Below, one piece after another: positions 24,614 through 33,256 of a stretch of DNA of 64,000 bases; positions within the stretch are counted from its first letter, which is position 1; each line of letters opens with the position of its first letter. This stretch comes from Bryobacteraceae bacterium. Its GTDB lineage: Bacteria; Acidobacteriota; Terriglobia; Bryobacterales; Bryobacteraceae. The notes beneath the pieces were generated by a model, which searched no databases, was not told where the DNA came from, and saw nothing but the letters and a program-made list of their open reading frames with translations. Made by a program: the position numbers and the translations under genes. Location: positions 213,233 through 277,232 of the forward strand of contig JAIEMJ010000036.1 of NCBI GenBank assembly GCA_019752335.1, in the 5' to 3' direction.

Positions 24614-25855
24614 ATGCACGGATCTCATACTCCTCACGCGCGCGTCGTCCGCACCAAGCGGGTTGACCAGACGAATTCCCTTCACGAAATGTTCATGCAC
24701 TGCCTGCCCGCCTTCGGCGGCGCCTTTCTGCGGCGCATCTACACGATTCTCGATACCGCCATCGGCCACGGCTGCCCACTGACGCTGTCGATCGCCGGGC
24801 CGATCACCGTCTCCGGCCAGCATCAGACCTGGCTGCTGCCGCTGCTCGAAGCCGGTTGGGTGGCCTATTTGAGCACCACCGACGCCGTCTGCTACCACGA
24901 TGGCCATCGCAGCTTACGCGGTTACGAAAAGGGCCCCGTCCACGAAGTCCCTATCTTCGGCGACGATGCCGAACTGCGTGACGAAGGCACCATCCGCGTC
25001 ACCGACATGGCCTTCCCGGAGCAGGTGCTGCTCGACCAGGACCGCTTTCTGTCGGCGCTGCTGCAGGAGCCCGAGTTCCAGCACAAGATGACCGGCACCG
25101 AGTTCCGTTATCGCCTCGGGGCCCGGTACGCGAAAGAAGAGGCTCGTTCCGGAGTGGAGGAAGGCCTGCTCGCCGCCTGCCATCGCCTCGCCATTCCGGT
25201 CTTCGTCGGCGCCCCCGCCGACGGCAGCGTCTTCCTCAATTCGATGAAGCTCTGGGCGATGCGCGAAGCTGGTCTCATCCAAGCGCACGCCTTCGACCTC
25301 GACCTGCACGCCGAAGTCTTCGAAGCCTGCGCCTACCACCGCTGGGGACTCTTCGAAAGCGACGCCAAAGCCCTCGCCACCCTAATCCTCGGCGGCGGCG
25401 TCCCCAAGAACTACAATCTACAGCCCGAGCCCGCGCTAGGCCAAATCCTCGGCCTCCCCGACGTTCGCGGCTACGAGTTCGACGTGCAGATCGTCACCGC
25501 GCCGGTCACCGACGGCTCCCTCTCCTCCTGTTTCCCCGCCGAGGCCGTCACCTGGGGCAAGGTCGACAAGGATACGTATATGCACTCCACCGAGAGCATG
25601 CAAGCCGACTACTCCACCGTCCTGCCCTTCATGGTGAAGGCGCTCCTAGACAACCGCGGCCGTTACGCAAAGCTCGCCGAAGAGATTGGCCTGGAGGCCT
25701 TGGTCGCGAAAGAGCCCAAAGCCCGCGGCTACCTGCGCTCCACCGCCGGCTACCGTTTGTATGAGCACCGCGAGCCGCTGGTGGACAAGCTGAAGTCGGC
25801 GGTCCGGGACAATGAGAAATGGCTGACGGAGAGTCTGCACTATCCGCTGGCGTAG
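24614..25855 (+). CDS. Deoxyhypusine-synthase-like protein
   Basis: 413 residues. NAD- and active-site features of the deoxyhypusine/homospermidine synthase family: PLTLSIAGPITVSG, YLSTTDAVCYHDGHRSLRGY, LILGGGVPKNYNLQPEPALG, APVTDGSLSSCFPAEAVTWGKVD. The Lys in AEAVTWGKVD corresponds to the catalytic Lys of eukaryotic DHS (DEAVSWGK). Bacteria lack eIF5A, so bacterial homologues are thought to make homospermidine or modify other targets. Divergent from tdk; no spermidine genes are nearby. Confidence 0.87.
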   Translation: MHGSHTPHARVVRTKRVDQTNSLHEMFMHCLPAFGGAFLRRIYTILDTAIGHGCPLTLSIAGPITVSGQHQTWLLPLLEAGWVAYLSTTDAVCYHDGHRSLRGYEKGPVHEVPIFGDDAELRDEGTIRVTDMAFPEQVLLDQDRFLSALLQEPEFQHKMTGTEFRYRLGARYAKEEARSGVEEGLLAACHRLAIPVFVGAPADGSVFLNSMKLWAMREAGLIQAHAFDLDLHAEVFEACAYHRWGLFESDAKALATLILGGGVPKNYNLQPEPALGQILGLPDVRGYEFDVQIVTAPVTDGSLSSCFPAEAVTWGKVDKDTYMHSTESMQADYSTVLPFMVKALLDNRGRYAKLAEEIGLEALVAKEPKARGYLRSTAGYRLYEHREPLVDKLKSAVRDNEKWLTESLHYPLA

Positions 25856-26272
25856 TCTGTGCTGGTTGGCGAAACGTCCACCGCACGAGAACCGCCACAG
25901 GTTACTGCATACCACCGCCGTACGAAGTCGCGGCCGTTTTGGGGCGTCATTGTGAACACAAGAACCACCCCGATGTGCTGCGTGCCAACAAGCCCCGAAC
26001 GGAGTGAGGGGGTCCTTCGGGGGCGAAGATGTTTTCAAGGGAGCCACCGACGAACTGCGCGCGTCATGAGGGCCAGAAAACCAAGCGCCGTCTCCCAGCA
26101 GCGCACGAAGTGAGCGGCTCGTTTACCGAATTTTCGCCTCCAAAAGAATCAATGTCCGGGGTGGTTCACGAACGAGGTAAACTGCCGACCGAAACGAGCG
26201 AGGCATCAAGCCAACCGATTGGACTGCTATCGTGCAATTGCCTGCTTAAAGCACGAGTAGAGGTTGCCGTGA
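25856..26272. other. Decayed intergenic stretch
   Basis: 417 bp with no convincing gene; the short frames here lack family features. It contains one copy of a 61-bp dispersed repeat (25958-26018) whose reading frame HKNHPDVLRANKPRTE then stop looks like the C-terminus of a lost protein. GAACGGAGTGAGG-like and GAACGAGCGAGG-like words recur, as in degenerate mobile DNA. Confidence 0.5.
25958..26018 (+). repeat. Dispersed 61-bp repeat, copy 1
   Basis: About 51 of 61 bases match 62030-62090 without gaps. In one frame both copies read as a C-terminus, HKNHPDVLRANKPRTE-stop here and YKNHPELLRTYQPRTQ-stop there. Several differences are conservative at the protein level, so the repeat is probably the 3' end of a once-coding element. 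Confidence 0.6.
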
Positions 26273-26650
26273 TTGTGGGGTGATTTTGCCCAGCCTTTGC
26301 GCGAGGTAAGGGGCAAGATTACCGACTCCCAACCAGGTTCTGGGTCGAATGCGCTCTGGAATCAAGTTAACCGGGTCATCGTGCCTATGGCCGGCGTCGA
26401 GCTAACGCTTACCAACGCAATTACCGGATTGAGCCTTGCCGCGAAATCGAATTCCGAGGGCAAGTACTCGTTTCGTGTCCCTCCAGAGGGAACTTACGTC
26501 CTTCACGTAGAGGGCAGCATCGGTGGCCGCGATTATGACCCAACTGATCTGCTCATCCGGATAAACCCAACTGCTCAGGACCGAGAGTTGCTGCTTGAGC
26601 GTCAAGAAGGCGGCTGTAGTACATCATTGGGCATCGCCCGCGCTCGCTGA
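26273..26650 (+). CDS. Carboxypeptidase-regulatory-like (CnaB-type) domain protein or fragment
   Basis: 125 residues from a TTG; an in-frame TGA lies immediately upstream and there is no signal peptide or ribosome site. The middle (VPMAGVELTLTNAITGLSLA, then NSEGKYSFRVPPEGTYVLHVEG) is a carboxypeptidase-regulatory beta-sandwich, common at the N-terminus of acidobacterial TonB receptors and secreted proteins. The tail is not recognisable. Lying in decayed DNA without a leader, it may be a gene remnant. Confidence 0.45.
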   Translation: MWGDFAQPLREVRGKITDSQPGSGSNALWNQVNRVIVPMAGVELTLTNAITGLSLAAKSNSEGKYSFRVPPEGTYVLHVEGSIGGRDYDPTDLLIRINPTAQDRELLLERQEGGCSTSLGIARAR

Positions 26651-26690
26651 CTCTTTGCCAAGCCCGCGATCGGGCCGGATGCCCTTCGCT

Positions 26691-26975
26691 TTACGCCCCG
26701 TCGGTCTCCGTTAACTTGATAGGCACTTCGACCCCGTCGGCAAATCGCGCGGCAAGCACCGGTTCTCCGTTCATCGCCTCAATGAATTTCTTCAGCGTCC
26801 CGATGTACGGTTCGCTGCGCCGCTCCATCTTCGAAACCTCAGCTTGGCTGACGCCCAGCAATTCGGCCAAAGCCTCCTGGGTGAGTCCGCGCGCTTTGGC
26901 GAGAGCGCGTTTTTGACCCGCTTCACGGGATGGACATCGGCCGGGACCGGGCCACGGCTCGGACCAAGGCCGCGC
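26691..26975 (-). pseudogene. XRE-family HTH (antitoxin-like) fragment, frameshifted and without start codon
   Basis: The minus strand encodes QKRALAKARGLTQEALAELL, then GVSQAEVSKMERRSEPYIG, TLKKFIEAMNGEPVLAARFA and a TAA at 26691-26693. This is an XRE helix-turn-helix protein of the kind found as antitoxins or small phage-like regulators. In this frame there is no ATG, GTG or TTG between the upstream TAG and the HTH. A plausible N-terminus (GPVPADVHPVK) continues in another frame, across a run of five A residues (plus-strand T at 26910-26914), pointing to a frameshift. No toxin gene lies beside it. Confidence 0.6.
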
Positions 26976-27407
26976 CTAACTTCTCGTGATCCGCAGATGG
27001 CGTTTCAAGGTGAAGTAGGCGCTCCAGCATAGTGCTCCAGCCACCAGAGCGGGTCCAAATTGGCCAGGATAGTGGAGCAGCAGAAGCCGGACCTGCAGTG
27101 GGCGGAACGTGATCTCCACCGCCAGCGCGACCGCCGTAAACGCAATCGCCAGCGCAAAGAGCCAGCGCAGGGCCGCGAGCATCCGTTGCGTGCGGCGCAG
27201 AACGAGCATCTCTGACTCCGGCGTGGGAGGCGGCGGCAAGGACGCACCGAGCAGGTCGCTCTCGCTATCCAGGCGGTGTACCTGTTCGGCGAACTCGGGA
27301 TTCCGGTCGAGATAAGCCTTCAGCCAGTCCCGCGTAGCCGGCCTCACCTCTCCGGTGAGGTACAGCGGCAATAAGTCTAAAACTACTTCCTTGGGAATAT
27401 CAGTCAT
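26976..27407 (-). CDS. Putative anti-sigma factor (membrane protein)
   Basis: 143 residues: a soluble N-terminal part (IPKEVVLDLLPLYLTGEVRP) and two membrane helices (WLFALAIAFTAVALAVEI; FGPALVAGALCWSAYFTL). It overlaps the ECF sigma gene stop by 4 bp (ATGA), the usual arrangement of sigma/anti-sigma pairs. The HxxxCxxC zinc motif of classical ZAS anti-sigma factors is absent, so the assignment rests on context and on the DLLPLYLTGE start, which resembles the zf-HC2-type N-terminus without cysteines. Confidence 0.6.
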   Translation of the reverse strand: MTDIPKEVVLDLLPLYLTGEVRPATRDWLKAYLDRNPEFAEQVHRLDSESDLLGASLPPPPTPESEMLVLRRTQRMLAALRWLFALAIAFTAVALAVEITFRPLQVRLLLLHYPGQFGPALVAGALCWSAYFTLKRHLRITRS

Positions 27408-27880
27408 TGGGAATGCTCCAGTTGGCTCAACGCGAGCCGCGAACGATGGATTTTCATTTTCACCGCGGGGAGGGAGATGCCCAGCGCCCGCGCAATATCG
27501 CCGTACGGTACACCTTCCACGGCGCTCATCAACAATGCGGCGCGATCGATTTCCGGGAGCTGTTGCACCCGGGCCATGACGGCAGCATGCGCCGCTCTCG
27601 CTTCGGCCTCTAGGTCGGGTCCGGGCGAGGGATCCTGGATGTCCTCGTGGAGCGCCCGCGCGCGGGAGGTTCTGCGCAACTGCTGCAGGAAGAGATTGCG
27701 AGCAATGGTGAGCAGGTATCCCTTGAGCGTAGACATCTCGAGCGACTCTCTCGCGGTCCAGGCGCGCACGAACGTTTCGGAGGTGATATCTTCGGCGTCA
27801 GCGTGGTTGCCGGAGAGATACAGCGCGAAGCGAAAAACTTCGGGCGCGTACTTACGATACATGGCGCTCTGATCAGTCAT
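27404..27880 (-). CDS. ECF-type RNA polymerase sigma factor
   Basis: 158 residues. Region 2: YAPEVFRFALYLSGNHADAE, then DITSETFVRAW; region 4: LPEIDRAALLMSAVEGVPYG, then DIARALGISLPAVKMKIHRS. Both domains are complete. ATG 27880 is preferred over a TTG two codons upstream. It sits 12 bp downstream of the CPBP protease gene and overlaps the putative anti-sigma gene, so the three may be one stress-response operon. The regulon cannot be inferred here. Confidence 0.88.
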   Translation of the reverse strand: MTDQSAMYRKYAPEVFRFALYLSGNHADAEDITSETFVRAWTARESLEMSTLKGYLLTIARNLFLQQLRRTSRARALHEDIQDPSPGPDLEAEARAAHAAVMARVQQLPEIDRAALLMSAVEGVPYGDIARALGISLPAVKMKIHRSRLALSQLEHSQ

Positions 27881-27892
27881 GGGCAACGAGGC

Positions 27893-28633
27893 TCAGCGCA
27901 GAAGACCACTCGCGATATCGGTCCACGCGTGCGCCAGGATACCGGGGCGCAGGCTCTGGCGGTAAAGCGCCAGCAAGGTAAAGAGGGTGCCATAGGCCGC
28001 AATCGCCAAACAGCTCTGGACCCCCTGATAGCCATGAGCCAGACCAAACACCAGCACCTGCAGCAGGGTGGCGATTGAGACGCGGCCGGTCCAGGCCAGG
28101 AATTGACGCTGGAAGTAGCCGCGGAACACGACTTCCTCCGAGATGCCGGCACTGATCGACACCAGGACCCACAGTAGCGACTCCGTCACTCCCTGGGGCA
28201 TCAGCCCGGAAACCGATGCGGTCTGTCCGGCGCCAAACCACGTCAACCATAAGAAATACGCGCTCTTCCATAGTGCCCACAGGCCCCCGGCCCAAAGAAC
28301 ATCGAGCAAGACGGCTTTGGGGCTTGCCCACCGTCCGCCAATCAACTCGTCAAGGTGCGTGCCCGTACGGCGGAGTCCAACCTTCCAAACGTAATACACC
28401 AGCGCCCATTCTCCCGTAATCAGGGAAAGATAGAGTCCGGAGAGAGGGGGTCTGGCCTCCACCAGACCGGCTTGGCTACCGGCCTGAGACAGGCGCATGG
28501 CGCCAGCCGCGGCCATCAGCAGGAAGGCAGAAATCAAAACCAAAGTGTGCCACCAAGGCGCAATCGCCCTGGTCGACACGGGGGGGAGCGGGGAAGCGGC
28601 AGCGGATAGGATAAAGGAAGGTGCAGTTGTCAT
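27893..28633 (-). CDS. CPBP-family intramembrane glutamic endopeptidase (CAAX/Abi type)
   Basis: 246 residues with about seven membrane helices. The family motifs are present: SEEVVFRGYFQR (EExxxR), VFGLAHGYQG (FxxxH) and HAWTDI (HxxxD/N). These residues form the active site of CAAX prenyl proteases and bacteriocin-immunity Abi proteins. AGGA lies 5 nt before the ATG. First gene of the group with the ECF sigma and anti-sigma genes; an intramembrane protease next to a membrane anti-sigma factor suggests possible regulated proteolysis, which is inference. Confidence 0.87.
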   Translation of the reverse strand: MTTAPSFILSAAASPLPPVSTRAIAPWWHTLVLISAFLLMAAAGAMRLSQAGSQAGLVEARPPLSGLYLSLITGEWALVYYVWKVGLRRTGTHLDELIGGRWASPKAVLLDVLWAGGLWALWKSAYFLWLTWFGAGQTASVSGLMPQGVTESLLWVLVSISAGISEEVVFRGYFQRQFLAWTGRVSIATLLQVLVFGLAHGYQGVQSCLAIAAYGTLFTLLALYRQSLRPGILAHAWTDIASGLLR

Positions 28634-28709
28634 AGGTCCTCACTGGTATCTATCCAGGAGAGAGCGGAAAGTCACAGCTTGCGGGCTTTTTTTTCGATTT
28701 GCTAGGGCA

Positions 28710-28718
28710 TGATATCCT
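28710..28718 (+). promoter_or_regulatory. Extended -10 promoter of the hydroxyacid dehydrogenase gene
   Basis: TGATATCCT: a TG one base before a TATCCT hexamer at 28713-28718, 7 nt before the ATG at 28726. No -35 match and no Shine-Dalgarno, so the mRNA is probably leaderless. Confidence 0.55.
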
Positions 28719-28725
28719 CACCCAC

Positions 28726-29817
28726 ATGCCAGTCACTCGTCGTGGACTCCTTACCAGCTCATCCCTCGCCCTGGCCGCGCAGGCCCAGCAGCGCAAACCG
28801 GTTGTCGGCAGCAATCAGCCCGAATCGAACCTGCCCCCCGCCGGGCCCACGATTCGCATCCTCACCATGACCCCGCTCGAACCCGCCGAACTCGCCCGCG
28901 TCACCAAAGCCGCCGGGGCCACCAAAGTCGAGCTCGACGTGGCCGCCAACCGCGCCGACTTCCGCGCCAAGCTCCCCAACGCCGAGGTCGTCTTCGGCAT
29001 GCTGCAGGACTCCGAACTCGACTTCGCCCCCAAGCTCAAATGGATCCAGGCCGAGGGCGCCGGCATGGAAGGCACCGGCAAGGCCGTGATGGCCTCGAAC
29101 CTCGTCATCACCAACATGGCGCGCGCCTTCGCGCCCGGCATCGCCGAGACGGGCATCGGCCTGCTGCTCTGCCTCACGCGCGGCATTACGACTTACTACA
29201 TGCCCCAATTCGCCAAGCGGCAGATGAAGGCCGTGGGCACGGTGAAGTCGAGCCACTATACGGAGCTCACCGGCAAGACGGCCGCCATCGTCGGCATGGG
29301 CGGCATCGGCTGCGAGTTCGCCCGCCGCTTGCACTATGGCTTCGGCGTGAAGGTGATCGCCACTGACGCGCGCCCCATGCCCACGCCGGACTACGTCGCC
29401 GAACTGCATGACCCCAGTTGGTTCATGGAGATGGTGCCCCAAGCCGATATCCTCATCTCCGCCGCGCCGCACACGCCCAAAACCGAGCGCATGTTCAACG
29501 AAGCCGTCTTCCGCAAGATGAAAAAGACCTCCTACTTCCTGGGCATGTCGCGCGGCAAGCTCTTCGACGACATGGCCCTGGTGAAGGCACTCAAAGAGGG
29601 CTGGATCGCCGGCGCCGGGCTCGACGTCTTCCCCGTCGAGCCGCCCCCCGCTGACCATCCCATCTACGACCTCCCCAACGTCGCCATGACCGCCCACACC
29701 TCCGGCTGGGGCCCGGAACGCCAGGACCGCCTCATCGGCGTCCTCGCCGAAAACGTCCGCCGTTATGCGCAGGGTCTGCCGCTCATGAATGTCGTGGACA
29801 AACCCAAGGGCTACTAA
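28726..29817 (+). CDS. D-2-hydroxyacid dehydrogenase family protein with Tat-like leader
   Basis: 363 residues starting MPVTRRGLLTSSSLALAAQA, an RR leader, unusual for an NAD(P)-dependent enzyme. The catalytic body follows the D-isomer-specific 2-hydroxyacid dehydrogenase plan: Rossmann motif GKTAAIVGMGGIGCEFARR, the substrate-side Arg region (YFLGMSRGKLFDD), AGAGLDVFPVEPPP with the Glu, and the catalytic His in VAMTAHTSGWG. If exported by Tat it would carry its folded cofactor. ATG 28726 is chosen by leader and -10 box rather than the upstream frame from 28699. Convergent with the TonB receptor. Confidence 0.85.
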   Translation: MPVTRRGLLTSSSLALAAQAQQRKPVVGSNQPESNLPPAGPTIRILTMTPLEPAELARVTKAAGATKVELDVAANRADFRAKLPNAEVVFGMLQDSELDFAPKLKWIQAEGAGMEGTGKAVMASNLVITNMARAFAPGIAETGIGLLLCLTRGITTYYMPQFAKRQMKAVGTVKSSHYTELTGKTAAIVGMGGIGCEFARRLHYGFGVKVIATDARPMPTPDYVAELHDPSWFMEMVPQADILISAAPHTPKTERMFNEAVFRKMKKTSYFLGMSRGKLFDDMALVKALKEGWIAGAGLDVFPVEPPPADHPIYDLPNVAMTAHTSGWGPERQDRLIGVLAENVRRYAQGLPLMNVVDKPKGY

Positions 29818-29831
29818 GCCGGCGCCAGCGC

Positions 29832-32800
29832 TCAGAACTCGTACTTCAGCGCCACCTGCATCACCCGCGGGCCTCCGCGGCCTCGATCCACCACGGCCGT
29901 AATGAAGCCGCCGCCCAACGCGTTGAACTGTTTCTCCGGCAACTGGAAATTCGGGTGATTGAAGATATTGAAAAGCTCGTAGCGCAATTGAAAATTGCGC
30001 CGTTCCTTCAAACGGAAATTCTTCAGCATCGCGATGTTGATGAACTGCTGGCTCGGCCCATCCAGAATATTGCGCCCCGAGTTGCCGAACGTGAAGGGCA
30101 GAAAGCCGTTGGGGCTCACTTCGCACGACGTGCGCGAAGCGCAGCGCGGCACGGGCTCAAAGCTCGACAGCCGGTACCAAGGATAATCGATCCCCCGCCG
30201 GCCCGCCCCGGGAATCTCCGGTTGCACGCCGCTGCCGATCCGGTTCGGCCGTAAGGACTCGCCCAACGTTGTGTCCACATTCGCCGAAGTAATCGTCAAC
30301 GCTTGCCCCGTGTAGTAGCTCGCGCTACCGGACATCTGCCACCCTCCCACGACGCCTCTTCGCCATCCACGGGCGCCTCTGGCGAAGGGCAACGGCATCG
30401 AAAAGACTGCGGTGATCACCTGCCGCCGGTCGAAGTCCGAACGCGCGCGTTCTGACTTCAAGTTCCGCGAGTCCTGCGCGCCAGCAAACCCGCCGGTTGA
30501 GTTGCCGCTCAGTTGCGAGGCGTCATCCACTGACTTGCTAAACGAGTAATTCAGCCGCACAAACGCCCCGCGCATCTGCCGCCGCAGCGAAATCTGTCCC
30601 GCCTGGTAGTTCGAGTTCGCTCCGAACGAGTAGTAATTCACCGTATTGATGCCCGCAATGGGGCGCGGGAAGACGACGTTGGCCTGGTAAAGCTCCAGGC
30701 TGCGCAAGGGCTGATTGATGTCGTATTGCCGGCCCAAGTGCGTCCCCTTCGAGCCGACGTAGCCCACCTCCAGCGCCCATCCGGTTGCCAGTTCCCGTTC
30801 TAACGTGAAGTTCCAGCTTTGCAGGTCGCCTAACTTGGGCCGCGGATCGTAGCCATTCGAATTCGTGGAATTGCCCTCGGTCGCCCGGCTGTCCGGAAAG
30901 GGATTGGACAGCGTCACCAGCGAGGTGTCCGTGGCGAGCCGGGTGAAGGTCTGGTTTACGGAAAAAGGAAAGCCGGTCATCAGCGAAGTCCGGATCGGAT
31001 TCAGCAGATGGCCCGTGAAGAAAATGCCGTAGCCGCCCCGCAGCACGGTCAGCCGCCGTTGCCTCGGCACGCGCCATGCGAATCCGAACCGCGGCGCGAT
31101 ATTCACCCGGTCCGCGAACACCAGCGACCGAGGCCGCCCTACGTTGCGGGCCAGCGCCACACGGTCCTGCAGGTTGAATTGCGCCAGGCGGGCCGGCAGC
31201 CCAGGGATATTCTTGTCGTCGGCGATGATGATCTTGCCGAGCCCCGCGTCGAAATTCGAAGCCCGGTCGTACCGGTCCACCGGCGGCAGGTCCAGTTCGT
31301 AACGCACGCCCAGATTCAGCGTCAGCGAACGGGTTACCTTGTAGTCATCCGTAAAAAAGCTACCCAGGCTGAAGGAGCGCAGATAATTGCGTGTCGGCTG
31401 CGCGTTGCGCGTGGTGGTTTGCAGCATGCCCAACAGCAAGTCGGCCACCGAGTGTTGGGTCCAATTGCGCTGGAAGGTAAACGTGCCACGGGCGTTGTCG
31501 TAGTAAGGCTGGTTGAAGCGCACCCGCTCGATATCCCAGCCCCATTTCGTCGCGTGCTTACCCGCAATCCAGGTGAACTTGTTGCTGGCTTGCAGCACCG
31601 TCACGTGATAATGCTGTGGCTGCGCGTTAGCCGAGCCGATCGGTAGATAATCCTGCACTAAGATCCTTGGGAAGCCGCGCAGCAGGGGATCGTTGGTCGT
31701 GCCCTGTAGTCCCAACTGCGACGCGATGTCCTCGCCCTGGAACTTCGCATTCTCGAGCGTCGCCTGCCGGTTGAAGCCGCCGCGAACCTCCATGATCAGC
31801 GTCGGGCTGAACATATGCGTCCAGTCGGCGCCCATCAGTTGGCGCGGATCCCGGATCAAGGTGGGCCACAGGCCCAGGTCACTACCAGCGAACGGCGAGG
31901 TGTTGTTGGCGATGCGGTACTGATAGCGATAAGCCATCGAATCCTGCCCGCTGAAGCGATGGTCCAGCTTCAGCATGTAGCTGTCAAAACGGTCAAAGTC
32001 CTTGGCCGTCGTGATGTAGTTATTCGACGCCTGCGGACGATTCGGCAGCGGATAGTAGCTCATGATCCGCAAGGCAATCGGATCGAAGCGGCTGGGCGGG
32101 ATGCGATTGCCCGGAAAGCAGCCCACGGCCGTGGTGGCGTTGCACGCCCCGGGCAGCAGCGGATCCTTCAGGTACAGCCTCGCCCCGGTCACCGGCACTA
32201 CGCTTTGCGAGAAGTCGCCTTCCCGCTGCGCCACCGTCGGCACATTCCCCAAGGTGCTCTGCCCCAACACCTCCCGGTAGCCTTCCCAACTGAACATGAA
32301 GAACGTCTTGTCCTTGCGGATCGGCCCGTGCAGCGTCGTACCGTATTGATTGCGCCGCAAGGGCAGCTTCTTCCGGTCAAAGAATGCACGGGCATCGAAC
32401 TTATCGTTGCGCAGGTACTCGAACGCGTCGCCATGAAAGCGATTGGTGCCCGAGCGCACCACCATGTTCATCACCCCTCCCGCCATGCGGCCGTTCTCCG
32501 CCGAGAAGCCCGACACCTCCATCTTGAACTCCTGCATCGCGCTCATATTCGGCCGCACTTGCGACGCCGCCCCTCGCGGACTCCGGCTATTGAAGCCATC
32601 CACCGAGTAGTTCGTCGAGTCCGACCGCGCCCCATTCACATTCAGCCCAGAGCCCTGTCCGCCCTGCGCCATCGGGACAACGCCGGGCACCATCAACGCC
32701 AGGTCCACGAAGTCGCGCCCATCCAGCGGCAGTTCGTTGAGTTGCTGATTGGTGATCACATCGCCCTTCACCGCCCCGGACTCGGTATTCACCAGCGGCG

Positions 32801-33164
32801 GCTCCGACACCACGCTCACCGAGTCCGTTAATGAGCCCACCTGCAGGCTGATGTCTTGCCGCAGCACTTGGCCCAACTCGAGGACCATGCCCGTCGACCT
32901 GTGTGCCCGGAAGCCTTCGAAATCCACGCTCAGTTCGTACTCGCCTGGGGTGAGATTAGTCACCGTGTAAGAGCCTTCCGCCGAAGTCCGCATCTCGCGC
33001 AGCGCGTTGGTCGCCACGTGCCGGACACGTATCCGCGCCTCCGGCACAAAGGCACCCCCCGGATCGGTGACGATACCCGTGAGCGTCGCCGAACCTTGGG
33101 CGAAAATGCCGGCCGGAGCCATCAGCATGCACACCCAGGCCACTCTGGTAAAGAGAATCCCCAA
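29832..33164 (-). CDS. TonB-dependent receptor, Oar-like with N-terminal carboxypeptidase-regulatory domain
   Basis: 1110 residues. A signal peptide (ends MAPAGIFAQ), a carboxypeptidase-regulatory domain (about 24-105: LTGIVTDPGGAFVPEARIRV, GSYTVTNLTPGEYELSV), a plug (about 120-240: NELPLDGRDFVDLALMVPGV, NVNGARSDSTNYSVDGF, MNMVVRSGTNRFHGDAFEYL) and a long 22-strand-type barrel ending in a terminal aromatic (LKYEF). This layout is the expanded acidobacterial receptor family, presumed to import oligosaccharides or other large solutes with TonB/ExbBD. Start is a TTG with AAGGGG upstream; no ATG precedes the leader. Divergent from a sulfatase, suggesting sulfated-glycan use. Confidence 0.92.
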   Translation of the reverse strand: MGILFTRVAWVCMLMAPAGIFAQGSATLTGIVTDPGGAFVPEARIRVRHVATNALREMRTSAEGSYTVTNLTPGEYELSVDFEGFRAHRSTGMVLELGQVLRQDISLQVGSLTDSVSVVSEPPLVNTESGAVKGDVITNQQLNELPLDGRDFVDLALMVPGVVPMAQGGQGSGLNVNGARSDSTNYSVDGFNSRSPRGAASQVRPNMSAMQEFKMEVSGFSAENGRMAGGVMNMVVRSGTNRFHGDAFEYLRNDKFDARAFFDRKKLPLRRNQYGTTLHGPIRKDKTFFMFSWEGYREVLGQSTLGNVPTVAQREGDFSQSVVPVTGARLYLKDPLLPGACNATTAVGCFPGNRIPPSRFDPIALRIMSYYPLPNRPQASNNYITTAKDFDRFDSYMLKLDHRFSGQDSMAYRYQYRIANNTSPFAGSDLGLWPTLIRDPRQLMGADWTHMFSPTLIMEVRGGFNRQATLENAKFQGEDIASQLGLQGTTNDPLLRGFPRILVQDYLPIGSANAQPQHYHVTVLQASNKFTWIAGKHATKWGWDIERVRFNQPYYDNARGTFTFQRNWTQHSVADLLLGMLQTTTRNAQPTRNYLRSFSLGSFFTDDYKVTRSLTLNLGVRYELDLPPVDRYDRASNFDAGLGKIIIADDKNIPGLPARLAQFNLQDRVALARNVGRPRSLVFADRVNIAPRFGFAWRVPRQRRLTVLRGGYGIFFTGHLLNPIRTSLMTGFPFSVNQTFTRLATDTSLVTLSNPFPDSRATEGNSTNSNGYDPRPKLGDLQSWNFTLERELATGWALEVGYVGSKGTHLGRQYDINQPLRSLELYQANVVFPRPIAGINTVNYYSFGANSNYQAGQISLRRQMRGAFVRLNYSFSKSVDDASQLSGNSTGGFAGAQDSRNLKSERARSDFDRRQVITAVFSMPLPFARGARGWRRGVVGGWQMSGSASYYTGQALTITSANVDTTLGESLRPNRIGSGVQPEIPGAGRRGIDYPWYRLSSFEPVPRCASRTSCEVSPNGFLPFTFGNSGRNILDGPSQQFINIAMLKNFRLKERRNFQLRYELFNIFNHPNFQLPEKQFNALGGGFITAVVDRGRGGPRVMQVALKYEF

Positions 33165-33239
33165 TTCCTTAACCCCTTTTCGTTCCCCAGAATCTATCGA
33201 AATTCCTCCCGGAACACAAGCCCATTCGCAGCGGCCCAG

Positions 33240-33248
33240 TGATATACT
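33240..33248 (+). promoter_or_regulatory. Extended -10 promoter of the sulfatase gene
   Basis: TGATATACT: TG plus TATACT at 33243-33248, 8 nt before the ATG at 33257, without Shine-Dalgarno. Probably a leaderless transcript, divergent from the TonB receptor gene. Confidence 0.55.
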
Positions 33249-33256
33249 TCGCCACG

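Noticed and set aside
28759..30126. A 455-codon open frame on the minus strand over the hydroxyacid dehydrogenase
   Set aside because: It covers a well-supported plus-strand dehydrogenase and part of the TonB gene, and its Gly/His/Val-rich sequence has no family features.
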